Translations under genes and position numbers: made by a program
Source of the DNA: JBOFCS01 sp051646185
GTDB lineage: Bacteria > Actinomycetota > Actinomycetes > Mycobacteriales > Mycobacteriaceae
Assembly (NCBI GenBank): GCA_051646185.1
Contig: JBOFCS010000232.1
Location: forward strand, 1-6,099
Length of the DNA: 6,099 nt
Reading direction: 5' to 3'
The notes under the pieces: model-generated
Databases searched by the model: none
The model's input: only the letters and a program-made list of their open reading frames with translations
Told to the model about the DNA's origin: nothing
Shown: positions 1 through 5,529 of the stretch, piece by piece
How positions within the stretch are numbered: the first letter of the stretch is position 1
How the letters are laid out: every line of letters begins with the position of its first letter

Positions 1-7
1 TAGCTAA

Positions 8-499
8 CTAAGCCATGACGAGTGGCTGTACTCCAGAAGTATCAACATTTCTCAGTAACTTAGCTATTTTCATGCCCGATACTGGTTCAATCCAGTCAGC
101 AGCAATCTCTGCCAAAGGTACTAAGACAAATGCCCTTTCGACCATCCGTGGATGGGGCAGGGTTAAGACAGGACTGTTGAGGACTAGATCTCCATAGAGC
201 AACAAATCTAGATCCAAAGTGCGAGGCTGGAGATCTCCCTTACTAGTGCGACCAAACTGAAGTTCCGTAGCTTGCAGAATCGTTAATAGTTCTTCTGGAG
301 TTTGCGCGGCAGATAATAAAGCACAACCATTAAGATAATCAGCCTGGGGTTCTTTCGTACCCACGGCTTTAGTTTGGTACCAGCTGGAAGTTGTCTTCAG
401 CTTAATTCCAGGAATTTGATTGAGGACATTAAGAGAACTCTCCAAGATGCTGAGAGAATTTCCTTGATTACTACCTAAAGCGATCGCGCATTCTGTCAT
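8..499 (-). CDS. folK: 2-amino-4-hydroxy-6-hydroxymethyldihydropteridine pyrophosphokinase (HPPK)
   Basis: FolK transfers pyrophosphate from ATP to 6-hydroxymethyl-7,8-dihydropterin, the step before dihydropteroate synthase in folate synthesis; it is a soluble cytoplasmic enzyme. The 163-residue product matches the family's usual ~160 residues. Visible motifs: GSN at 9-11, FGR at 82-84, RTLDLDLL at 93-100 with the two Mg-binding aspartates D96 and D98, and LPHPR at 114-118 followed by ER-FVL-PL. The frame stays open upstream to an ATG at 556, but that would add a 19-residue hydrophobic tail lying inside the preceding gene. The ATG at 499 puts GSN at the normal distance from the N-terminus and falls one base after the stop of the upstream minus-strand gene, which suggests translational coupling. 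No clear Shine-Dalgarno sequence precedes it. All key residues are present, so it should be functional. Identity is near certain. Confidence 0.95.
   Translation of the reverse strand: MTECAIALGSNQGNSLSILESSLNVLNQIPGIKLKTTSSWYQTKAVGTKEPQADYLNGCALLSAAQTPEELLTILQATELQFGRTSKGDLQPRTLDLDLLLYGDLVLNSPVLTLPHPRMVERAFVLVPLAEIAADWIEPVSGMKIAKLLRNVDTSGVQPLVMA
480..487. repeat. HIP1 octamer GCGATCGC (first of seven)
   Basis: Perfect HIP1 palindromes start at 480, 2111, 2440, 2489, 2728, 5292 and 5956, about one per 870 bp. HIP1 is the highly iterated palindrome of many cyanobacterial genomes, so this density is the main basis for the host assignment. Only one copy lies in the 2.2-kb katG gene. Two copies 49 bp apart bracket the broken end of the cysteine desulfurase fragment. 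Confidence 0.9.
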
Positions 500-500
500 A

Positions 501-792
501 TTATTTAGGGGGTAGATAAACAACAGCCATATCATCACTGCGATTACCAAGATCAATTCTAGATTCTTGGTAGAGTTGTCTTAGTAACACCTCAGCCTCC
601 TGGGCAGGAACATCCAAAATATTAGCAGCTTGACCCACAGTGAGCATTTGCTTTTCTGTAATCATTTTAATAATTCGTCGACGGCGATGGGATTCGGCTT
701 TTTCTCGTAGATTAATTCCCGCGACTATGGTAGATAATCCAAACAGAGCAGCGTTGTACTTGCTCTATGAGTTTTTTTTGGCGTTGTTCCAT
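501..792 (-). pseudogene. small conserved-looking protein upstream of folK, apparent frameshift
   Basis: The minus strand reads MEQRQKKLIEQVQ from the ATG at 792. It then continues convincingly only in another frame, as AALFGLSTIVAGINLREKAE, a charged HRRRR-IIKMI segment, TVGQAANILDVPAQEAEVLLRQ (a helix-turn-helix-like or coiled helical stretch) and the C-terminus SDDMAVVYLPPK with stop at 503-501. The start frame hits TAA shortly after the switch, and the second frame has TAG upstream, so the switch must lie at about 735-765. Dropping one base near 747-751 joins both frames into a protein of about 96 residues. The middle segment FGLSTIVAG could be a short membrane-facing helix. The gene ends one base before folK and so probably shares its transcript. 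I cannot name the family. It is either a real frameshift mutation or a sequencing error. An A8 run near the start does not explain the switch, because slippage there would reach the TAG. Confidence 0.6.
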
Positions 793-810
793 AAAGTAAT
801 ATCTCAATCC

Positions 811-1034
811 AAATAAGCTTCTGAATCATCTTCTAATTTGGATGTTATTCCAGAAAAATTTTAGATCGCTCCGACATTTATACGAAAAGTTTCCAGTTAA
901 TACGCCCACACAAGGTAGTTATAGGTCATTTGTCAATATAATCATTCAAATTTAGGATATTGTACGGAAATATTCTGTTTAACTACCTCATATAGGGTAC
1001 TTATCTGGAAAACGTCAGTATAATAAATAGTTAT
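811..1034. repeat. 224-bp dispersed direct repeat, copy 1
   Basis: This segment matches 5306-5529 without gaps, at a constant offset of 4495 bases. I count about 35 mismatches in 224 positions (about 84% identity), mostly transitions. The best-kept parts are the left end (CATCTTCTAATTTGGATGT) and the right end (AAAACGTCAGTATAATAAATAG). Similarity stops within a few bases on each side. Inside it, a module GGTA-TTAT-N9-GTCARTATAAT occurs twice, at 914-942 and 996-1024. GGTAGTT (914-920) has its reverse complement AACTACC at 981-987. The copy starts 18 bp upstream of the minus-strand gene at 792 and ends where the monooxygenase-like fragment begins. There are no clear terminal inverted repeats, no target duplication and no convincing ORF. 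It could be a decayed non-autonomous mobile element or a duplicated regulatory segment. Confidence 0.85.
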
Positions 1035-1216
1035 ATCAAGCCGATGTGTCTGTTGAGGGTATTTCAGAAGCTTTAGAAAACTATCAGACCGAGAGATTAC
1101 CCATTGTCCATGAATATCAACGAACAAGTCGAGAAATGAGTCAAAAAACCAGCCTTAGCGATATTGAAATAATGTCTATTCAAGAATCTTGGGTCTTAAG
1201 TTTAGACCGAAAGTGA
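1031..1216 (+). pseudogene. C-terminal remnant resembling an FAD-dependent monooxygenase
   Basis: The plus frame is open from the TAG at 1028-1030 to the TGA at 1214-1216 and encodes about 61 residues with no start codon at the edge. The segment EALENYQTERLPIVHEYQRT followed by SREMSQK resembles the C-terminal helix of FAD-dependent aromatic-ring hydroxylases of the UbiH/kynurenine-monooxygenase type, which end in a pattern like L-x-x-Y-E-x-x-R-L-P-x-x-x-x-Y-Q-x-x-S-R. The FAD-binding GxGxxG domain and the GD motif are missing, so the piece cannot be a working enzyme. Its open frame begins exactly at the right end of repeat copy 1, which suggests truncation there. The last ~20 residues are less typical. 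The family call rests on recalled motif resemblance only. Confidence 0.5.
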
Positions 1217-1263
1217 TGGCAATTTGGCAACAAATTTTTCAATGTTCACAAGCTTGTTATCAA

Positions 1264-1283
1264 CCTACCTACCTACCTACCTA
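1264..1283 (+). repeat. CCTA tetranucleotide microsatellite, five units
   Basis: Five perfect CCTA units lie three bases before the ATG at 1287, where a Shine-Dalgarno sequence would be expected. The frame of the downstream gene stays open through the repeat, reading T-Y-L-P-T-Y-L, back to possible starts TTG at 1224 and ATG at 1242. If an upstream start is used, gain or loss of one unit would shift the frame. If the start is 1287, it would only change the leader. Confidence 0.85.
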
Positions 1284-1286
1284 CTT

Positions 1287-2048
1287 ATGCTGGATAAATT
1301 TTCTCAGTGGCAGCTTTTTTTAGATAGTCATTGTCATCACTGGCTAGGCGCTTGGGCGCGTTATGAGCCTTCGGGAAAACTAATTGAGAGCTACCAATCC
1401 GAAAGAATTTTTACAGCAAATCTTCAAAAAACAATTGTTCATCAAAAAAATATCCACCATAAACCCGATGGCATTATTGTTAATGAATGGGATTTAGAGC
1501 GTATGGAAGATGGAGAGTCTAAACATCCTCACTGCCAAACAATGTGTACTTTTTACTTCTCAGATGCGACAGTGTTTTGGGTTCCTTTTAAATCTGCAAA
1601 TGATTTTTTTGGTATTGAGATCATTTTAAAGTGTCAGTCTTCACGAGCAAGTGTTTTTGCGACCTATGATAATAATCGAAAACTTTCCCGTTTTACTCTT
1701 GTTAGAGAGTACATAAAAGAAACTATGCCAATCTGGTCTTACAATCTGTCAACGCAAAAGAAATCATTGCCTAATGTCATTGACACAGCTGGTGTCATAG
1801 GAGAATACGGGAAAGGAGAATTACCGATTGATTCTATTAAAACGAGGTGGCTAAGTGGAACTGGAAGGGAAATTATCTATTTTCCCGATAATATTGCATT
1901 CAATGTGCCTACTTACTTCGACTCTATGAACCCTAGTGATTTGATTGTTGATTGGTTAACTCCGACTGGAAAAGCGGAGCGGAGAATAGCTCGTTATCTA
2001 CCAGACAAAGAAATGCCTTTATTTTTGTCCCAAAGTCTATCATTTTGA
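1287..2048 (+). CDS. DUF3598-like (lipocalin-type) hypothetical protein
   Basis: The product of 253 residues is soluble, with no signal peptide or membrane segment. Near the N-terminus the pattern W-L-G-A-W-A-R-Y-x-P-x-G (residues 19-30) recalls the entry strand of lipocalin-like beta barrels and of the cyanobacterial DUF3598 family. Other points I associate with that family are an N-rich, H-x-N-like stretch near 55, an FG-I-E-I-I-L strand, S-V-F-A-T-Y-D and L-V-R-E-Y. A second, more divergent half (about 165-253) is rich in alternating strand residues and could form another barrel. Function is unknown; small-ligand binding is only inferred from the fold. I prefer ATG 1287 because residues before it come from a CCTA microsatellite and a hydrophobic stretch with no family resemblance; TTG 1224 and ATG 1242 are alternatives. 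No start has a good ribosome binding site. The frame is intact, so it may be functional. Confidence 0.6.
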   Translation: MLDKFSQWQLFLDSHCHHWLGAWARYEPSGKLIESYQSERIFTANLQKTIVHQKNIHHKPDGIIVNEWDLERMEDGESKHPHCQTMCTFYFSDATVFWVPFKSANDFFGIEIILKCQSSRASVFATYDNNRKLSRFTLVREYIKETMPIWSYNLSTQKKSLPNVIDTAGVIGEYGKGELPIDSIKTRWLSGTGREIIYFPDNIAFNVPTYFDSMNPSDLIVDWLTPTGKAERRIARYLPDKEMPLFLSQSLSF

Positions 2049-2131
2049 CCTTCTTCTTTGTTGAGTTCCGATATGGTCTTGGTGATTCCTTAAAGAAAAA
2101 TAATTATTAAGCGATCGCAGTATAACACATC

Positions 2132-2195
2132 ATTGGAGCGGACAATGTTGAAATATTGCGGTTTTGAGTTTGGAGGCGCTCGATTGCCGCTCAAT
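2132..2195. repeat. imperfect inverted repeat in the gap before the desulfurase fragment
   Basis: The arms ATTGGAGCGGACAAT (2132-2146) and ATTGCCGCTCAAT (2183-2195) pair over 13 positions, with two single-base bulges and a 36-base loop. A shorter stem TTGAG/CTCAA (2164-2168 with 2190-2194) competes with it. No T-run follows, so it is not a classical terminator for the gene ending at 2048. It may be a small palindromic element. The rest of 2049-2274 holds a HIP1 copy (2111-2118), a weak palindrome ATACT-AA-AGTAT (2242-2253) and no gene. Confidence 0.5.
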
Positions 2196-2274
2196 TCTGC
2201 CGTTAGAAGTAATAATTGCTTTTGTGCCAATCACGCTAGCTATACTAAAGTATGGAAAGTTTGATAATTAAACT

Positions 2275-2478
2275 ATGGATCATCGCCCGATCTATCTTGA
2301 TGCTCACTCTACAACTCCTTTAGATCAAAGGGTATTGGCAGCAATGTTGCCTTACTTTACTGAAAATTTTGGTAATCCTGCTAGCAACAATCATGTTGAT
2401 GGTTGGGAAGCCAGTGCAGCCATGAAAAATGCCAGGGAAGCGATCGCTTGCGTTCAGGATTTCCGCAAGTTTGCATAG
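2275..2478 (+). pseudogene. N-terminal fragment of cysteine desulfurase (NifS/IscS type)
   Basis: The fragment opens with RPIYLDAHSTTPLDQRVLAA, then MLPYFTENFGNPASNNH and GWEA...AREAIA, the unmistakable first ~58 residues of a class V aminotransferase-fold cysteine desulfurase. These enzymes move sulfur from cysteine for iron-sulfur clusters and thiocofactors. Family members have about 390 residues. Here similarity ends right after AREAIA, at a HIP1 site (2440-2447), and a nine-residue unrelated tail CVQDFRKFA leads to TAG. The PLP-binding lysine and catalytic cysteine are absent, so it cannot be active. The original start and 5' region seem preserved (a TATACT box lies at 2241-2246), so a short peptide might still be made. 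The break faces the 3' end of katG, 73 bp away, which suggests the missing part was lost in a rearrangement. Confidence 0.9.
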
Positions 2479-2550
2479 CCTCGAACTAGCGATCGCCTGA
2501 TGATCGGTTGACGTTACTCCAACAAACCCTCGAAGACCTTTTCGCTGAGA

Positions 2551-4746
2551 CTAGGCAAGGTCGAAACGATCAAGGTTCATCACCTTGTCCCACGCCGCCA
2601 CAAAGTCATGCACGAATTTTGACTGCGAGTCCCCACACCCGTACACTTCCGCGAGGGCGCGTAGCTGAGAGTTTGAGCCGAAGATGAGGTCAACCCGGGT
2701 GCCAGTCCATTTGAGTTCGTTTGTTGTGCGATCGCGCCCCTCGAAAAGGTCTTGAGCATCAGAAGTCGCCTTCCACGTCGTACCAAGATCGAGCAGATTG
2801 ACGAAGAAGTCATTAGTCAACGTCTCTGGACGCTTGGTGAAGACACCATGGGGAAGCTGATCAAAGTTGGCATTTAAGACCCGTAGACCACCGACCAACA
2901 CTATCATTTCCGGCGCGCTTAGGGTCAGTAACTGCGACTTGTCCACCAGCAACTCCTCCGCAGATAGGGGGTGGTCACCTTTGAGGTAGTTGCGGAAACC
3001 ATCCGCTTTCGGTTCGAGTACGGCAAAAGACTGCACATCAGTTTGCTCCTGAGACGCATCCGTCCGGCCAGGCTTAAAGGGAACCTTTACATTGTGTCCG
3101 GCGTTTTTCGCCCCCTGCTCCACACCAGCGCAGCCCCCCAGAATGATTAGGTCAGCCAGAGAAACCTTCTTCTCGCCTGACTGAGAGCTGTTGAACTCCT
3201 GTTGAACCCTTTCCAGAGTTTGCAGCACAGTAGCCAGCTGGGCGGGTTGGTTAACTTCCCAATCTTTCTGTGGCGCAAGACGAATGCGCGCCCCGTTCGC
3301 CCCACCGCGCATGTCCGACCCTCGGAAGGTGGATGCCGATGCCCAAGCCGTCGAGACCAATTGGGAGATAGACAGTCCTGAAGCCAGAATTTTGCCCTTG
3401 AGAGCAGCGATGTCCTGCTCATGAATTGATTCATGAGTGCCTGGGGGGACAGGATCTTGCCATAAAAAGTCTTCCGCTGGGACTTCTGGGCCGAGATAGC
3501 GGGTTCGTGGTCCCATGTCACGATGGATCAGTTTGAACCAGGCTTTAGCGAACGCCTCGGCAAGCTGATCCGGGTGATCTAGAAAACGCCGCGCGATCGG
3601 CTCATAGATGGGGTCCATCTTCATGGCCATGTCCGCTGTGGTCATCATGGGAGCATGTCGCTTGGCTGGATCATGGGCATCCGGAACGGTACCGGCGCCA
3701 GCCCCCGCTTTAGGTGCCCACTGATGGGCGCCGGCAGGGCTTTTTACCAACTCCCACTCATAGCCGAACAGGTTTTCAAGGTAGTTGTTGTCCCAGTGCA
3801 CCGGGTTGGTTGTCCAGGCACCTTCGATGCCGCTGGTGATCGTATGAACGCCGATGCCAGTGCCAAACTTGTTCTTCCAGCCAAGACCTTGCTCTTCAAT
3901 GCTGGCTCCTTCAGGTTCAGGCCCCACCAGCGCCGCATCCCCAGCACCGTGGCATTTACCGAAGGTATGTCCCCCCGCTACGAGGGCAACCGTTTCTTCA
4001 TCGTTCATTGCCATTCGTCCGAAGGTTTCGCGAATATCCCGACCCGAGGCAACCGGGTCAGGATTATCGTTCGGGCCTTGGGGGTTCACGTAGATCAGCC
4101 CCATTTGCACCGCGCCTAGAGGATTTTCCAGCTCGCGATCCCCTGTGTAGCGCTGGTCGCCTAACCATTCGGCCTCAGAGCCCCAGTAAATGTCCTCTTC
4201 GGGCTCCCAAATGTCGGCGCGCCCGCCTGCGAAACCAGAAGTTTTGAATCCCATCGATTCCAGGGCACAGTTGCCAGCGAGGATAATCAAGTCAGCCCAA
4301 GAGATTTTCTCGCCGTATTTTTGCTTAATCGGCCAAAGTAGCATGCGCGATTTATCGAGATTGGCGTTGTCGGGCCAACTGTTGAGCGGCGCAAACCGCT
4401 GGTTGCCAGTGCCCCCACCGCCCCGACCGTCGCTGATGCGGTAGGTACCTGCGGCGTGCCAAGCCATTCGGATGAAAAGCGGTCCATAGTGACCGTAGTC
4501 GGCGGGCCACCAGTCCTGAGAGGTGGTCATCAGCTCGAAGAGGTCTGCCTTCAGGGCAGCATAGTCGAGGGTTTTGAAGGCCGCAGGGTAGTTAAAGGCC
4601 TCACCCAGGGGATTGGCTCGAGGGGAGTGCTGGTGGAGTATCTTCAGGTTCAACTGATTCGGCCACCAGTCTCGGTTAGACGTGCCATGACCAGCCGTAA
4701 ATTTTGGAATTCCGCCCATGAATGGGCATTTGCTTTCGGCACTCAT
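2551..4746 (-). CDS. katG: catalase-peroxidase KatG
   Basis: KatG is a bifunctional haem b enzyme that dismutates hydrogen peroxide and also acts as a broad peroxidase; in cyanobacteria it is cytosolic and protects against peroxide. The 731-residue protein is full length, with both peroxidase-like domains. Distal site: R93, W96, H97 in FIRMAWHAAGTYR. Proximal site: H260 in GGHTFGKCHGAG, with W311 and D372. The W96-Y219-M245 crosslink residues needed for catalase activity are present, as is the mobile arginine R409 in LIHRDMGP. The ATG at 4746 is fixed by a strong AGGAGGT site five bases upstream. It stands alone, transcribed towards the desulfurase fragment. Its G+C content is visibly higher than the AT-rich flanks and it holds only one HIP1 site, which suggests acquisition by transfer. 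I see no frameshift or missing key residue, so activity is expected. Confidence 0.98.
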   Translation of the reverse strand: MSAESKCPFMGGIPKFTAGHGTSNRDWWPNQLNLKILHQHSPRANPLGEAFNYPAAFKTLDYAALKADLFELMTTSQDWWPADYGHYGPLFIRMAWHAAGTYRISDGRGGGGTGNQRFAPLNSWPDNANLDKSRMLLWPIKQKYGEKISWADLIILAGNCALESMGFKTSGFAGGRADIWEPEEDIYWGSEAEWLGDQRYTGDRELENPLGAVQMGLIYVNPQGPNDNPDPVASGRDIRETFGRMAMNDEETVALVAGGHTFGKCHGAGDAALVGPEPEGASIEEQGLGWKNKFGTGIGVHTITSGIEGAWTTNPVHWDNNYLENLFGYEWELVKSPAGAHQWAPKAGAGAGTVPDAHDPAKRHAPMMTTADMAMKMDPIYEPIARRFLDHPDQLAEAFAKAWFKLIHRDMGPRTRYLGPEVPAEDFLWQDPVPPGTHESIHEQDIAALKGKILASGLSISQLVSTAWASASTFRGSDMRGGANGARIRLAPQKDWEVNQPAQLATVLQTLERVQQEFNSSQSGEKKVSLADLIILGGCAGVEQGAKNAGHNVKVPFKPGRTDASQEQTDVQSFAVLEPKADGFRNYLKGDHPLSAEELLVDKSQLLTLSAPEMIVLVGGLRVLNANFDQLPHGVFTKRPETLTNDFFVNLLDLGTTWKATSDAQDLFEGRDRTTNELKWTGTRVDLIFGSNSQLRALAEVYGCGDSQSKFVHDFVAAWDKVMNLDRFDLA

Positions 4747-4750
4747 AGGT

Positions 4751-4757
4751 ACCTCCT
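4751..4757 (-). promoter_or_regulatory. strong ribosome binding site of katG
   Basis: On the minus strand this reads AGGAGGT; the AGGAGG core plus TACCT leads to the ATG. It is the only near-perfect Shine-Dalgarno sequence before a gene in the window and it fixes the katG start. Confidence 0.9.
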
Positions 4758-4760
4758 ATT

Positions 4761-4781
4761 AAATTATTTATTAAATAAATT
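4761..4781. promoter_or_regulatory. possible Fur/PerR-type operator upstream of katG
   Basis: TTATTTA-T-TAAATAA (4764-4778) is a perfect 7-1-7 palindrome, extended to 21 bp with one mismatched pair. Fur-family boxes have this 7-1-7 shape, and the Bacillus PerR box is TTATAAT-N-ATTATAA, so the ends agree. It lies just upstream of the katG ribosome binding site, where a bound repressor would block transcription. Peroxide control of katG by PerR-like proteins is known in several bacteria. The sequence is all A and T, so a chance palindrome is possible. Confidence 0.4.
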
Positions 4782-4800
4782 GCCATGAAATAATAGACTT

Positions 4801-4877
4801 CTTGCACGAATGTCATTTTGAGCGCTGAACCCTTATGCTGAAACCCTATGGATTCTTGCTTTATGGATTCGTGCAAG
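4801..4877. repeat. 77-bp element with perfect 11-bp terminal inverted repeats
   Basis: CTTGCACGAAT (4801-4811) is exactly reverse-complemented at 4867-4877, enclosing 55 bp. Inside the right part, TATGGATTCTTGC (4847-4859) is nearly repeated as TATGGATTCGTGC (4862-4874). It lies upstream of katG, 55 bp before its start. It looks like a very small non-autonomous element or a joined pair of insertion-sequence ends; no transposase is present. It may contain part of the katG promoter. From 4878 to 4975 I see nothing further of note. Confidence 0.6.
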
Positions 4878-4975
4878 CAACCGATTCATGTAAGAGGACT
4901 AAATCATAGGTTTAACTATAATCATAATCAGTATGAGTCCGTTTTAAAAACACCCTTAAGCTATTGTAATAAATA

Positions 4976-5016
4976 CGATCACTCATCTCCCGCAGGGCGA
5001 TCACCCATCCCGTAGG
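4976..5016. repeat. degenerate tandem repeat, two ~20-bp units
   Basis: CGATCACTCATCTCCCGCAGG (4976-4996) is followed, after one base, by CGATCACCCATCCCGTAGG (4998-5016), differing by a two-base gap and a few substitutions. The second unit flows into the REP-like hairpin. It is a noncoding local duplication. Confidence 0.45.
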
Positions 5017-5059
5017 TTGGCTTAACGACAGAAAAACCAACATCGTACCGAATCCTACG
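5011..5059. repeat. REP-like nested palindrome
   Basis: An outer stem CGTAGG (5011-5016) with CCTACG (5054-5059) encloses an inner stem GTTGG (5016-5020) with CCAAC (5037-5041). The GTAGGTTGG...AACCAACA layout resembles a common family of short interspersed palindromes in cyanobacteria and other bacteria (GTAGGTTGGGTT...AACCCAAC). The right arm of the outer stem overlaps the first recognisable codons of the Uma2 fragment. The hairpin may therefore mark the junction that truncated that gene. Confidence 0.55.
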
Positions 5060-5292
5060 ACAGAAGCGGTAAATTCAGAATGTACCGCAAAAATCCAGTC
5101 TTACAAGATTATTTATTAGTCAGTTCCACCAGCATCGAAATGGATTTATATCATAAAAAAGATACAGGAGAATGGCTCATTATTAACTACCAAGCAGGGG
5201 ATACCATAAAGCTTAAAAGTATTAACCTCAGCTTTTTAATTGAGCAAATTTATCGAAACCTCGATCTCACCCCAGAAGGAGTATTGCAGTAG
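5047..5292 (+). pseudogene. C-terminal fragment of an Uma2-family (DUF820) protein
   Basis: Uma2 proteins are PD-(D/E)XK nuclease-fold proteins of about 190 residues, highly multiplied in cyanobacteria and of unclear role. Here the motif TESYDRSGKFRMYRKNP, then LQDYLLVSSTSIEMDLYHK, GEWLIINYQAGDTIKLKSIN and FLIEQIYRNLDL, give the typical last third. Similarity begins at about 5047, before the first ATG (5080); the frame is open only from 5026, after a TAA. The N-terminal half with the first catalytic acidic residue is missing. The upstream edge falls in a REP-like hairpin. A 70-residue product from 5080 is conceivable but would lack the nuclease core. The stop overlaps a HIP1 site by one base. 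Confidence 0.8.
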
Positions 5293-5305
5293 CGATCGCC
5301 TATTT

Positions 5306-5529
5306 AAATGAACTTCCGAATCATCTTCTAATTTGGATGTTATTCCAAAAAAATTTTAGCTCACTCCGATATTTATACAGAAAGTTTTCAGTTAATACAC
5401 CCATACCAGGTAGTTATAAATCATTTGTCGGTATAATCATTCAGATTTGGGATATTATAGGCTAATTTCCTACTTAAATACCCCATATAGGCTATCTATA
5501 CGGAAAACGTCAGTATAATAAATAGCTAT
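5306..5529. repeat. 224-bp dispersed direct repeat, copy 2
   Basis: Same orientation as 811-1034 and collinear with it. It starts 13 bp after the stop of the Uma2 fragment and ends with TAATAAATAGCTAT, whose last two bases are the first two of the ATG at 5528. The internal module is seen at 5409-5437 and, more decayed, at 5491-5519. The GGTAGTT/AACTACC pairing of copy 1 has one mismatch here, so a conserved stem is not well supported. No ORF is shared by both copies. Confidence 0.85.
5514..5519 (+). promoter_or_regulatory. TATAAT -10-like box at the repeat end
   Basis: TATAAT is perfectly conserved in both repeat copies (1019-1024 and 5514-5519). Transcription from it would start about at 5526, almost on the ATG at 5528, giving a nearly leaderless mRNA. 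The hexamer 17 bases upstream (GCTATC) is a poor -35 element, so promoter activity is only a guess. Confidence 0.3.

Noticed and set aside
772..779. Programmed frameshift at the eight-base homopolymer in the gene upstream of folK
   Set aside because: Shifting frame at this run leads directly into the TAG in the other frame, so it cannot join the two coding parts.
942..1127. Minus-strand open frame of 61 codons
   Set aside because: It crosses the repeat boundary and is antisense to the monooxygenase-like fragment; no motif and it is not kept in repeat copy 2.
2089..2111. Possible terminator after the DUF3598-like gene (CTTAA/TTAAG)
   Set aside because: Only five weak AT-rich pairs and no T-run after the stem.
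3147..3521. Minus-strand open frame of 124 codons within katG
   Set aside because: Alternative frame of katG with arginine- and serine-rich, motif-free sequence.
3655..4119. Plus-strand open frame of 154 codons opposite katG
   Set aside because: Typical antisense shadow in a GC-rich gene; katG is intact and explains the composition.
811..5529. CRISPR array or composite transposon bounded by the two repeats
   Set aside because: Only two copies 4.3 kb apart, with no spacers, no transposase and no terminal inverted repeats.
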